Part shown: positions 22,013-34,159 of the stretch, piece after piece
Position numbering within the stretch: the first letter of the stretch is position 1
Layout: every line of letters begins with the position of its first letter
From: Nectonema munidae
Lineage: Eukaryota; Nematomorpha; Nectonematoida; Nectonematidae
Length of the DNA stretch: 64,000 nt
Assembly (NCBI GenBank): GCA_030549495.1
Contig: JAUIRK010000136.1
Span: forward strand, 413,728-477,727
Direction of reading: 5' to 3'
The notes under the pieces: generated by a model
The model's input: the letters and a program-made list of their open reading frames with translations, nothing else
Told to the model about the DNA's origin: nothing
Databases searched by the model: none
Made by a program: the position numbers and the translations under genes

Positions 22013-23500
22013 AACACGTCAGGAGAAGTCATTTCGAAAATGATTCTAGATGTCATACTTCGAAATTCTCTCACAAAAAGTAACTTAAGAGCACAAACAT
22101 ATGATGGGGCTGCAAATATGATGAGAATGTATAAGGGATGCCAAGCCAAAATCAAAGAACAACAGCCACTCGCATTGAATTTCCATTGCGCCTCTCATAT
22201 TTCAAATTTAATAGTACAGCATTCTTCTTCAGTTAGTATTGATATTCGGGATGCGATTCAATAGGTTCATGAACTTGGAGTTATTTACAAAATGTCTGGA
22301 AAGTTCAAGGTATTTCAGATTTCAATTAGATTACATGTTTTTGTTATATACCTTTTTCTCAATTTATTTTCACTTTTTCTTTAAAATACAATACAGAATC
22401 TGTTCAAATCCATAACAACAGACAGTTTAACAGACAATAATGGTGATGATGAACTTACCGTCAATCTTGGAGCAATTCGACGTCTTTGTCCGACAAGATG
22501 GCTTTGTAGACTGTCAGCAATAATGTCTGTGAAAAACAGTTATGAAGTTGTTTTGAAAAGTTTGTAAGAGATGGCCTCAACTAATTCCTATGACACTTCG
22601 GGGATAAACGCGAACGGTCTTTATGATCGTTTTTCAAAAAGAAAAACCTTACTTGCTTTAGAAATGGTCATCAAACCTTTGACACTTTTAGAAAATCTTA
22701 ATCGGTCAACGCAATCTGGTCATGGTGTTGTCTCAAGTTAGATATTTCACTATGCCAATTTTTTTATAACAATATAATGTATAAAATTGTATTTGCAACA
22801 TGTACCCTTGAAGCAGTTGAAATTACAATCGATTAAATTTCCTCATGGAGATCTGATGATGATTTTCGTTCTATATATAAAAAGTCAGTCGAAGAAATAA
22901 ACAAATTTCAGTTAAAACCGTTGAATGTTCCGCGGAAAAATAAAGCTAACATTAAATTATCGAGTGAAAGTTCAGAAGATATTATCGTTAAACATTTCAA
23001 AGAACAATACTCTCATTTCCTCGACTCAATAGTTTTGAAAATGAGAGAAATGTATAATTTGAGCAAGCCCGACCTCAATAAATACAAGATTCTTGAAAGC
23101 ACTATAATTTCAGGAAAAATTTCTGACTATGAAGTTTTGAAGCAGTACCCGGAAATACATATATAAACATTAGAAGTAAGCTGGCAATGTTTAAGCAAAA
23201 AACACACACAGAGAACCTTCAAGAGACAAAAGAAAGTTACCGAAACATGAATAAAGAAGTTCGCATACTTTTCCCCCAAGTTGCTGCTTGTTTGTCCGGT
23301 TTAATAAAATGGATGCGACCGCAGCTTTTCTGCTCTGAGAAGACTGAAAACGTGGCTCAGAAATACTATGAGCCAAAAAAGGCTGAATGTTGTTGCAGTT
23401 TGCAACATCCATCAAAGTCTCCTTGATATGATTCTGTTGAAATTCTTGCAGAGCAGTTTGCCAAGTCGAATGAAAGAAGACGCGACACTTTTGGTTTTTG
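22013..23500 (+). pseudogene. ZMYM1-like hAT transposase, 5'-deleted and frame-broken
   Basis: Segments in order: TSGEVISKMILDVILRNSL, LRAQTYDGAANMMRMYKGCQ (catalytic D in YDGAANM) and LALNFHCASHISNLIV (CxxH motif). A stop (TAG) follows at 22262, then VHELGVIYKMSGKFK. A GT...AG intron at 22310-22396 leads to NLFKSITTDSLTDNN, LCPTRWLCRLSAI, a stop near 22566, and FKEQYSHFLDSIVLKMREM at 22920-23166. The C-terminal dimerisation part at 23187-23500 (KQKTHTENLQETKESYRNMN, LRRLKTWLRNTMSQKRLN) changes frame near 23320. All landmarks of the ZMYM1/DUF4371 hAT group are seen. The protein is not translatable as it stands. Confidence 0.85.
22310..22396 (+). other. Candidate spliceosomal intron in the ZMYM1-like transposase
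   Basis: AAG|GTATTTCAG starts and ...AATACAG|AATCTG ends an AT-rich 87-bp stretch. Removing it joins SGKFK to NLFKSITTD. Confidence 0.6.
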
Positions 23501-24079
23501 ACACTTTTTATCTATCATTTATATGAAATATAATTCATTAATGTGCAATTTTTTCAACCTTCTTTTTTTTGTTTTTTCATACCCGATATTTTTTCAACCT
23601 TTCTACGCCACTGGTCATATTACTACCAAAGTAAAAAAATCAAAAGCAAATACTCTCCTCTCAGCAAAGTGAAGCATTGGGGTATACGACTGCAAAAGCC
23701 CACAATTCACCAATTGCTAAAAAACTGTCAGTGTGCAAAGACAAAATATTTTGCATTTTGGAATGCGGCACTAGCAACAAGTTTCTACTCTTTTCTTTTT
23801 TAATGCAATGAAGTCAAATCCATACTCATTAGCTACATATAGTAACAATGATAGTAATTACAAGAAAATGAAACCTGTTATAGTAAAAATTTTTGATACC
23901 ACTTTAGACAAAGCTACAAATAATTTTCTTTATGTGTTGTACTCAACAAGCAACCGCAGAAGTAACATTGGACAAATGGAATGAAACGCTTCTTGAAAAA
24001 GAAATTCCTTGGAAAAACTGTGTTTCACTTTCAGATGATAATGCCTCTGTTAATATGGGTAAGCATAATCCGTTAGGAG

Positions 24080-27000
24080 TAACGGTATCTATTTTGTTGG
24101 TTATCGTTGATATATCCCCAATATATCCCAATAACGCAATGTTTTTGTTCAAAATCTTTCGATTTTTACTTTATCCAAAATTTTTATGATAAGTACGTCT
24201 TTTTGATAACACATATACATTGGCATCTTCTCTCTAAATTTTTACAAAGTATAAAACGTGCGTTTGTCTAGAATATCAATTATGATATCCACATCCGCTA
24301 GGAAATTTGATATCCACATCTGCAGATACAAAAAATACCTGCTACTCTATCGCTCAAAATTTCAAAAAACAACAAAACTTAATAATACAGGTATGGCAAA
24401 TTGGAATAAAAAGTGTAGCAAAGCATTATTACATTAGTAATTAGGTCTAAAATATCTCCATTAAATACTTGCTCATAATATATTAAATACCAATAAATTC
24501 TGCGTCTGGGGCGGACTGCCTCTCCCACCCCTCTTAGTACGTCACTATTCCGCCTATATCCAAAATAAGGACAATTTATTTGGATTAATATTTAAGCCTA
24601 AAGAATCCTTTTTTAATCTCTTCAATAAAGATAATAAGGACATTGATATCCGTTCTAAGCCTGAATTTGTCAACGAATCCCAAAGCAGAAAATATAACCA
24701 CAACTTTGACCCCTCACCTGACATAGCTAGAATAAATAACTTATGTTTTCTTAAGATATGAAAGCTACTCCATTCTATATTTCAAAAAGTTAAACAATAA
24801 ACACAAAATAATAATAAGTGATTTGGAATTATGTAAAGTATAAATTTATTCTACCGCAGCACAAGCAAAAAGTAATTAAAATATAAGAAAATAAGTAATG
24901 TGCAAAAAAAGGTTGAAAACAACCTTGCAAAAAGTTTCAGCTAAAATTTTTATTTAATATACGAAATTTGAGAATATAAATCTCATTAGTATGCATACGA
25001 ATGAAAATATCACATGCAGGCAAAAATTTAGACTAAAGTAACATTGCTAAGTCTTGTTTGTCCAACTTGACAAACTGTATACAAAGTTCAAAGATGCTAT
25101 TTTGAATGAGCATGTGATATTATTTTTAAATTTTCTCAATGAAAATAGCAAATGAAAAATAATTTAACAAAACGTTGTGCTTTCATTGTAGTGCAGTGGC
25201 AAGCGAAGGTGTTAGTAAAAGGAAGGCATTTCACTTTTTACAGAAATCTCAAAACTTTTCAAAATCTTCTTTTTTCGAACAAATTAAAAATAATGAGATG
25301 TATTTTCAATGTTTTTAATTATTTAGAATAAAAAATCCTTTTAAAAAAAATTTAAAAACGGAAAATAATTTCTAAATATTCAAAACATTGAAAATATAAT
25401 GTTTGAAAGCTTTTGAGAAGATTTATTTGGCTTTATTTTGGTTTTTTGAACTTGTAATAAATTTAGAAAAATATTTATATTATGCTAAATAATTTAAAAC
25501 ATTTAAATTCATCGCATTCGTTTTAATTTGTTCCAAAAAATAAGATTTTGAAACATTTTTAGATTTCTGTTTATTTCGGATTATGTCAGTAAAAAGTTAC
25601 ATCCCCTCTCTCTCCCTACCAATGGAGGAGAGAAACTCGACTCTAGCGCCCTCATCAATAAAAAAACGTTTCTTCAATCATTTTAATTTCAATCTTTATC
25701 TTTTGAACTTTTATATTACCACATCTTTCCAGCACTGCTTTCAGAGCAATATCCATTTCTTTTCACATTCAGAGCATCATATTTTGATCTCAGACAGAAT
25801 CACGTTCTTCCAAGACAGATTTATGCAAACTTTGAATGCTACCTCGAGCTTCATTGAAATTCATTTTTGGGCATTGAAGTCTCCTCTGTATTCGGCGATG
25901 GTAGTTAAAAAGTTGAGACAGCAAAGTTAGAAAGATGAAAGTTTGAATGTTGTGTAGCAAAAGGTTTGCATCGCTTCTTATGTCGAGGGGACCAGAGATC
26001 ACTTACCATACCTTTCAACAATTCAGCTATGCCATGTATCATTGTTTTTACAACGAAAACAGCATCACGTTGACCACTCCCTTCCTCTTTTATTAGAAAT
26101 ATATATAGAAATTTTTTTATAGATTGAAAGATGAGGGTTTTAAACAATTAGTGTTTATCCGTTGTAATCAATAAAAATACTCCAAATTATCGAAAAAATT
26201 TTTTTCAAAACAGCCTTTATATGTTTAAAAACTTGTAATCTTTGATGAATCTAAATATTTAGAAATAAAACTAATAAATATTTATTTTGACAGACAACGT
26301 TTTTTTCTAATGAGAATTTCTTAAATTTTTGCCTAGATGCTAACAAAGCCAATTTTCTAATATTTACAAAAAATCAACGCTGATGAAAATGGTGGTAGCA
26401 TCTTAAATCAAATAGCTGTCAAAAAAGAAGAATTTAGTGAATGTTTTGATTTTAATTCAAACCCTTGTTTATTTTTTTAATATGCTATGAATTTCCATGC
26501 ATCTGTATTACGTTACCTCTTTGCAACGTTGTTTTTTTTTGATTAGAAGGAATAACTTTTTTGCGAATTTTTATTATCTTATATATGCCAACATCAACTG
26601 CATCAAAATTGCCATTTTTATCATAAAAAGTCAACCCTTCTCAAAAGGGGATCCTTTTGTCAATAACTTAACAGGTCAAGGTACCGACTACTTGTTTATA
26701 GTGACCAGTTTTAATGTTTCCAATTAATCCTGATTGAGATACAGTTTCGACTGTATATGAAAAAGCTTACCGGTATCCTAAAAATTAACTGCACGTACTT
26801 CATTTTATGTTCTAGTTAATCGAAAATAATTAGAGATTTTTTCCTGTACAGAATTTTAGAAATAGCAAAAAAAAACTAAAATGAATTTCAGCAAATAAAT
26901 ACAAAAAGAATACTTATTTTGTTTAAGAGGGAAACTTTATTATTCTAATCTTTAGCAAATGAAATCAGAACAATTTTTACAAAATAAAATAAAAAGTAGA

Positions 27001-28080
27001 GTGCCAAAAAAATCAACAAAATCACTCTTACGCTTAAAGCTTTTGAGAGTATTTGATGTAGTAATGGATATTGAAAGCAACAAATGCAAAATCATACATT
27101 GATATAGCGAATCACAGGACTAGAAAAGAAGTAAATAATATTATACTCGATTACACATTATGGATGAAAATTTTATATTAAATTCTATTTTATCATATTA
27201 AATTAGATATACGATATATTTGCGCTTTTATAAGAATTTAAAAAGGGTCAAGGATATAGCACACATACAAACGCAAATCTATAATGTCATTACAAATATT
27301 TTATGATTTACCTCTAAACAAAAAATACAAGAAAAACTTTTTTATAATTTGAACATGAAGGCCAAGTGTTGCCATTTTAGATGTTTTACTAAAATAATTT
27401 TCAAGCGTCTTCCAATAAAGACAACAGATTTTTCTGAATTCCTACTCCTCTCAATTCTATTTCATTATTAATTAAGCTTATGTAAACTTTAACCCCCGCT
27501 CTATTAAGCTTAACGTCAATAATGAATGAGGATTTATAAAAAGCTCCTTCTTTTTATCACTTCAAATAGATGCGCACCATCTCCAAATTATGTGTAGAAA
27601 AGGGGTAAAGATATCAATTAACAATAAAAAAATTGAAAATTTTATTGAATGAAAAAAAATCATTCATTAATTTTCAGTTGCTTCATTTCTTCTTCCTAAA
27701 AAATGAAAATGTTTTATTGAGAAAAATAAATTAAAAAAACACATGTAAATTAGATAACTATTCTGAGGTAATTTCTATCAAAAATGTAAAACAGAACAAA
27801 AGTTAGAAAACTTGGTATTAGAATTTTTCATTCTATTTATTGTGTAAACAAAAATCAAACAATAAATTAAGATTGCATTACTTCATTTTTCTCAGCATCA
27901 TTGAAAAATAGTTTAAAAGTTAAATTAGTGCAAGCTACAAAAATCTACAAAAAGTAAAATAACTTTGCATTTTGCAATGATTTGCCTTTTATAAATTTTA
28001 AAGAAAAAAAGCCTATCAGAAAAAGTTATAGAGCTTCAACAAAAACTAAAAAATTTTACAGAATAACGTTTTTTGAAAAG
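24080..28080. other. Long AT-rich stretch without a recognised gene
   Basis: TE-end-like sequence GGGGCGGACTGCCTCTCCCA at about 24511, followed by CTTAGTACGTCACTA, could be the end of another hAT, but no partner was found. A GC-richer segment at 25580-26150 is partly open on both strands (116 codons plus, 70-80 minus) without recognisable motifs. The remainder is simple AT-rich sequence. Confidence 0.45.
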
Positions 28081-28084
28081 TAAT

Positions 28085-28260
28085 TTGACGTATCCACTAC
28101 AGCATACTCTATGGGTGGCACGACAGGTTGTTTGAGATGATGAACTAAGCACGAAAGTCTCTGGGTTCGATACCAATTTGTTCATAGTTTGACATAAGCG
28201 GTACAGCAGTGCCTTGTCAATGAAAACACACACACACGGTACCTTTACCTTAACTTTTAC
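28085..28260 (+). other. Possible tRNA-derived SINE
   Basis: TGGCACGACAGG near 28115 (A-box-like) and GGGTTCGATACC near 28164 (B-box-like, close to GGTTCGANNCC) are spaced about 50 bp, as in a tRNA-derived promoter. A (CA)n run and CGGTACCTTTACCTT follow. The same tail motif in reverse (AAGGTAAAGGTACCG) sits at about 5634-5650. No folded tRNA is evident. Confidence 0.4.
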
Positions 28261-28269
28261 TCAAAATTG

Positions 28270-29300
28270 AAAAATTTGCTAAACTGTCTGTTCTCAGAAT
28301 AATTTCAAAATAATATGAGACCTAAAAATGGGATAGTTTATCGGCACTTTATTTGATATTTTAAGTTTTTATAAGCAGCAAAAGCCAACGTTGAAGTAGC
28401 TAACCCTTATAGGGTGATTTGGTAATGCTTGTATTTTTTACATTTTGTAAGGAATTATAGCATACAAAAACGGTAGTTTAATCACTTTTCATAAAATTAT
28501 TTAAGTCTAAGAATACAAAATCATAAAAAAAAAACCATTTAAACTAACATAAATCATAGTATACGAGAACAAGAAAAACATTGCGTTTTTTGGCTATTTT
28601 GTGTCTACAAATAAAATTCTGACAGCTGTCATAAATAGATCAAGTACATTTTTAACAACTGAAACATTTTGTTTTTCGATATTATATTTTTATTATAATA
28701 ATCAACAAATTTTCTTAAAAAAATGATTTAATTAATTATGTACAGTGTTAGAGTATTTTTGCTTTTAAACTAAATAGCTAGTCAAAATATTCATTACTAA
28801 ATAGCTATTGAAAAAAATTTTTTTGGCTTGAAAAAATTTAAGTTTTCAAATGTAACAAACGTACTGATAAAGATTAAAAATAAACATTTTTTAACGCTAG
28901 TCTGAAAATATTCATTGATATAAAATTGTAACGGTTGATAACTATTTATCTCTCATTTAAAAACGTAAACAAATTTTCATTGCCCCTCATGTGCGTCCCT
29001 GTTCTTCAGGTCTGCTATTATTTTTACCTTCACATGATCCTGAAGACAAATAATTTGGAGATTTATAGCTTTTCATAAACACAATATGCATTTCTCAGAA
29101 AGAAAGATTTATAGCCATCATGAGCTTGATAATTTCATCAAATTTACCACAGTTGGATAAATTAACAATTTCATTATTCAGGGATAGGATATTTCAAATT
29201 CACTAAAATTTTACTTTTACCATCAGAGGAAACAGAATCAGGTAAAAAAGAAAACAATGGTATCGGATAATATATTCTTCGGCAACATATATAAAGTGTG
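28270..29300. other. AT-rich noncoding stretch
   Basis: Nothing recognisable on either strand. Confidence 0.5.
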
Positions 29301-29631
29301 AGAAGGAATGAGGCACGGATCCCAATTTTTTGACCGATGCCGATTACCTTATAAAATGCGCATACCGATGCTGAACCGAGGCCAATGCCTAAGCTTGAAC
29401 ACTTTTTTTAATATTATAATGTACTTAATTATGACATTTCTTTTGAATTGAAACTTTATGATGAAAAAATGTTTATTAGCTACATATTAAAATTTTTTCT
29501 GGGAAAGTAAATTTGTCCACCACAACTAAAAATTCTTTCGCTTTAATATAGATGAATGAAGGCGTGACAAATATTTTTTTGCTAACAAATTCAAATATTT
29601 GGATCTTGTTTTGTTTTCCCTCCATTTAAAT

Positions 29632-29690
29632 CAGTGGTTCTCAAACTTTTTGAGTCAATGCCCCCTTGATCAACAAAAAAATTTTTTGCC
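29632..29690 (+). repeat. hAT-type terminal sequence CAGTGGTTCTCAAAC
   Basis: CAGTGGTTCTCAAACTTTTT followed by GAGTCAATGCCCCCTTGA is a characteristic hAT terminus found in many animal genomes. ATTTAAAT precedes it as a potential 8-bp duplication. I could not find the partner end, so the inner element probably lost its right terminus or the match is too diverged. Confidence 0.6.
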
Positions 29691-29892
29691 CCTTGCACTT
29701 CTTTCAGTAAAAAAACATAGTGTACATAATCTTATATATTATATAACTATATAATTTGATATGTAATCTCATTTACTACTCATATATAATTATACAAAGA
29801 TATAATTTATTTTATAAGTTGAAAAAATATAATTTTGTGTCAAATTCATATTTTAAAACAAATAATTAAACATAGACAAAATAATTTATTCA

Positions 29893-31644
29893 TCAATGAG
29901 ATGGGTGAGCTTGGTGTTGACGCATAACATAATCAATATCTGGTTGAATCCCATTTAAATAAAGCCTCAAATTACCACGATCAGTAATTTGCAACCTATT
30001 TCTTTGCTTAGAAAGGATAAATGCAACCGAATTGAAGCCACATTCAACTAAGTACGATGTTGGAAAAGCAATAAAATAAATTTGAGCCTTTTTCCATAAC
30101 GAAAGATAAGTTTCAGAAATTTTTTCTGTAGCCAAAAGTCTTGATAAGATTTTTTGAATTTAGGTTTTAGTTCAAAATGGTTTTGAAGAGAAATAAGCTC
30201 TTCTTCTATTACTCCTGTTTCATTGTATTCAATTTCTAAAAAAGGATCAATGATCCAATCGGGCACTTTCAGAGTTATGATGTCAAAAAATCTTGTAGAC
30301 ATATCTTTATGCAACTCATCCAAGTGTGAACTATATACTTGAAGTTCTCTTTCTAAGAAGAAATTTTGTTTAACCATTTCAGATAAGTTAGAAAAATTTT
30401 GAAAGTCTTTATTTTCTATGCCTCTTTTTAATATTTTTAACTTGGATAAAAAAGTAATAGCTGATTTAACTTTAATAAGGTTGATTTCTTTTCCTTGTAA
30501 AAGCAAATTTAATTTATTAAATTTAGTGTATATGTCTGTTAAATAAGTAACATCATGTTTAATTTTTTTAATTTGATCACAAAAAGAGGTATTATGCTTT
30601 TGGAAAAACTCTACTACCAAATCAAAAAGAAACGTTTCAAGCAGTTGCCTTTGGAGAGCTACCTCACTTCTGTGTGTAGCAATAAACGTTCAAATTGTTC
30701 ATCGTTACAAATGCTTCGAAAAAGCCTAGTATTAAGAGCATGTGTTTTTATTTTATTTGTTGCTTTAATAAGAATATTCAAAGAATCATGCAATGAACCC
30801 CCCAAATTTTTTGCTACTAAATGCTCTCTATGAAGATGAATAGTCATAACGTTTGGAACATTACTTTTAAGGAAACTAACAAATCCACGTTGTGAATCTA
30901 TCATTGAGGGAGCGCCATCTGTTGCACATGTAATTATATTTGTAAGTAGAATACTCTTATCTTCAAAAAAAGTTTTCAAAACATTGAATATTGATTCAAC
31001 TTTTGTATCTGTTTGCAGTTGTCTTGCAAATAATAATTTTTCAAATATACTTTCATCTTCTACAAAACGGACATAGGCAAGAAGCAAGGATTTGTTACCA
31101 GGCAATGTAGATTCGTCCAACTGCAAGCTAAACTCGGTTTTTCTAAGAATATCGCACAGTCTATCTTCAACATTTTTTGCCATTTCATCTATTCTTTTTA
31201 TAAAACAATCACTAAGGGGAATGGATTTCATAGTTTCCTCAGCTGATTTGTGTAAAACAGTTTGAAGAACTTCTTTAATTGCTGGAATAATTAATTGTTC
31301 GCTATGTGATTTACCAGTTTTAGCAATCATAAGAGATATTTTATAAGCTTTTATACCATATGTTCTTTGTTGTGAAGTGCCAACAAGCATGCTCGCAATG
31401 CTCTTTCTCTTTAAAATCTTTTCCTGTAATGTTGAAAAACTAAATCTTTGCTTGATTTATCAGGATGGACTCTTGTAAGATGGTCAGAAAGCCTAGATGG
31501 CTTCATAGCTTCATTTGAAAAAACTTTTTCGCAAATCAAACACATAGGTTAATGTTGACTATCTGGTGCTAAAGTGAACCTATATTTCAAATATTCAGAA
31601 CTATATTGTCTACATTTTTTCTTTTTTAAGTTGAGAGTATCCAT
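29893..31644 (-). pseudogene. ZBED/SCAND3-like hAT transposase
   Basis: From the ATG at 31644: MDTLNLKKKKCRQYSSEYLK, a stop, then the BED-like finger CLICEKVF with HLTRVHPDK near 31.5 kb, and a second stop in KRF*. The main body (31390-30659) shows FSLQLDESTLPGN (first catalytic D), CATDGAPSMID (second D), HLHREHLVAKNLG (usually CxxHREALA-like; the Cys is not kept) and RSICNDEQFERLLLHTEVR. After a frameshift near 30640: LTDIYTKFNKLNLLLQGKE, LKVPDWIIDPF. After another near 30130: YLSLWKKAQIYFIAFPTSYL and VECGFNSVAFILSKQRNRLQ (catalytic E, dimerisation domain), ending QAHPSH at 29893. About 580 codons, full family length. Two stops and at least two frameshifts mark it as inactive. Confidence 0.9.
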
Positions 31645-32399
31645 TTTGGACAAAAAAGTATTATATTAATTCTTAAAAATGATACATATAAAATGATAAT
31701 TTTAAACTAGTGCTTGGTCAAAACGGTACAAAGCAAAACGACTCATAACCAAAACTGTCAAAAAAAATTTAATGAGAAATCTATTTTTACTGTTTTTTAC
31801 GCACACATAATTTTTCAATTCAAGCTATGGATAACTAGGTTTTCAGGCGTTTTGGTTTTTAGTCGGTTTGACGTAAATATAGTTAAACTTACAATTAGCA
31901 GAAAAAAAAAGAAAGCAACTGAGCTGAAAACACAAGTGGATGAAAACATTCAATAAGAAGTGAGAGAATAAAAGAGAGCAGACTATAGAAGAGTAATGAA
32001 GAAATTTTTTGTTGCTATATGTGCAAGTAGTGAGATGCCAGTGCAGCTTTACAAGTGATAGATTTTTATCTGTCAACTTGGTGGATGATTGAGTGCCCCC
32101 TTGTTGCATATGCATAGCTACAATTCGCTCGTTGTAAAAGATTAATCAATAATTATTTATAATATTAGTAATATAAGTGGAGATATTGCCCACTTTGTGA
32201 AAACATGATAATTGAAGTTATTAGGATACAAACGCTGTAATACACTCCCGACACCGCTAATATAAACGCTGGTTTGTTTATCGGATCGGCTCAAAGGATC
32301 GGTAATCTTCAAAAAATTTGGCGATGACAATATCGATAAAAGATATGTTAATTAATGTGTGGATGCCGATTAAATTGCTACATCACTAGTCATAATTAC

Positions 32400-34150
32400 T
32401 AATGAATTGGGTATAAGTCATAATATTTAGAATGATAAATTCCCATATTTTTTTAGTTATTTAAAAAATCAATAATATAACATTGCTATGGATAAGGTGT
32501 AACTACTTATTATTATTATATAAGTATCATAAAACTCATATTTTTATGATTTAAATAGAAAAAAAATGATAGAATTATAGAAATGAAACCGCTTCCAAAA
32601 AGGACCCATTACATATATGTATATAAAAATGCCCAGTAGTATGATGATTAACTTAAGTCATCTACGTACAGTTGTATATGAAATACTAGATTCGGAGTTC
32701 GTAAACAGGTTTACAGACTATAATATAAAACTTTGGGAATGTTTTGAAACTAAGCCAGGGTAATACCAACTTTCTTAATGCTGTTTACCTCTGATAAAAA
32801 CGATACACTTGACTATAAAAAAAGGTCAAAATCTTATTAACCTTAGACAAACTTAAAGACGAGCGCAGCATATTTCGCACAATTATAGAGAAATTTTACA
32901 AAAATAATTTATATACAAAATCAAATGAGTTAAATTTAAAAAACTAATCTCAAAAATAACAATTTGTTTCAATATTAGGTGGGCGGACATTTTAAAACAA
33001 TTTTTTTCTAATCGCTGACGATAGGATATTCGAGTTCTATAGTTAAATATGCTTTTTCTGCTTTTAAAGGAGTTGATCCTTGTCGTCGAAGAACAATGCC
33101 ACCGTATAGAGAATCTCAGTTGACTTTACTATACTATGAAAACGAAGCGTCCAAAAGTATTACATTTAATGAATTCGTTTAAAAAACGGATCTTGAAACC
33201 AAAAAAATTGATTGAACTTTATAACATTATTAAAAGTAGATAATTTGGAGGTAAATAAAATAAAATAAAAATATTTTAAAGTAGAATTGAAAAAAAAGAT
33301 TAAAATCTAAATTAATTGCAAATCAAAAAACTTTACAAATTTGAATAAAACTAGAATAGATTTAAAAAAAAATACTCTCTAAAAAAATTTATTTCATTTA
33401 ATATAAACAACTTTATCTTTCCTTCTTAATTTATATGTATATTTTTAACATGAATATGATGTTTTAAACAAAATTTCAATGTATATTTTGCTGTATTTTT
33501 TAAATTAAAATAATAATTTTATATTAGTTAAATTTCTGAAATATGCAATCTTATCTTCTTTTGTAGAAAATTTGATCTATTACCGATGGAAAAAACTTTT
33601 TCTTTTTCCATAAATTTTTTTATGAAACTTTATATATATATCTTTCTAACCATATCTTATAGGGGTGTTTTATATAATAATATTTCTAACTAATATCTTT
33701 CATCACCTTGTGTGTCCAAAGATCAACTTTAGGTGCTTTAAAATTAGAAAATGACCCCAAACATTAGATGGGAATGTTAAAAACTAAATTTAAAAGAATG
33801 TAACTTCATTTAAAATTATCAAATTAATATTTAAAATGTGTACAGATGCTCATTGTAGGAAATTTTATGCAATATATTGATTGTGTCAATTTCTTATCTA
33901 TATATATTTTCACAAAGCCAGAAAATTGAGTGTGGAAAGGGGTGAGACTTTTTACCCAAATATACCCAAATATTGATTGAAAATGATTATATAAGATTGA
34001 TAATGACATTTGAGTAACATCAAATCCAAATTATGATAAAAATTATATTCAAGTTTTTCTGAAAATCACTATCAAAATATTCCAAAAAATATCAAAGAAA
34101 ATGAGTTTTTTGTAATGGAAAAGAAACTATATAACAACAAATGATTTTTC
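32400..34150. other. AT-rich noncoding stretch
   Basis: The only landmarks are a copy of the dispersed GTGAGACTTTTTACCC motif at 33942-33970 and a 45-codon open stretch on the plus strand at about 33037-33180, unrecognised apart from PPYRESQLTLLYY. Confidence 0.45.
33942..33970 (+). repeat. Dispersed repeat motif, copy 3
   Basis: GTGAGACTTTTTACCCAAAT followed by ATACCCAAA, matching 6774-6802. Confidence 0.55.
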
Positions 34151-34159
34151 ATAACTCAT

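Larger units (their letters stand above)
21827..23613 (+). mobile_element. hAT element (ZMYM1-like) with exact 8-bp duplication
   Basis: GTCATATT occurs at 21819-21826 and 23614-23621, directly flanking ends CATAGGCGTAGG (left) and CTACGCCACTG (right). These are imperfect inverted repeats of the CAGTGGCGTAG type also used by the 36662-42489 element. A 15-base C tract follows the left end. The 1787-bp unit carries the C-terminal two thirds of a transposase; the N-terminal part is deleted. Confidence 0.88.
21758..24075 (+). pseudogene. hAT transposase relic with BED-type finger, split by another hAT
   Basis: At 21758-21826 the plus strand reads FCTVCLRTF and SCAHQGESDVKRHI, a C2H2/BED-like finger typical of ZBED-type hAT proteins. 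It is then broken by an element with exact 8-bp duplications. Beyond the insertion (from 23622) come NCQCAKTKYFAFWNAALAT (like the CARTK segment of the family), KPVIVKIFD, and TLDKWNETLLEKEIPWKN followed by CVSLSDDNASVNMGKHN (23950-24075), matching the region around the catalytic D in these transposases. Stops and frame changes throughout. The assignment rests on pattern memory of ZBED-type proteins. Confidence 0.6.
29306..32391. mobile_element. TAGTGATG-type hAT element hosting a ZBED-like hAT gene
   Basis: The right end (to about 32391) reads back TAGTGATGTAGCAATTTAAT and then CGGCATCC, the same family as the MITE at 17818-18478. The left end near 29306 (GAATGAGGCACGGATCCC, then TGACCGATGCCGATTACC) is a diverged counterpart. 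Several GATCGG/CCGATC motifs occur at both ends. No duplication was found. Between them lie a CAGTGGTTCTC-type hAT end (29632) and a transposase pseudogene. Confidence 0.55.

Noticed and set aside
32080-32105. GTGCCCCCTTG near 32095 as partner of the CAGTGGTTCTC end at 29632
   Set aside because: It is in direct rather than inverted orientation, so it cannot be the other terminal repeat.
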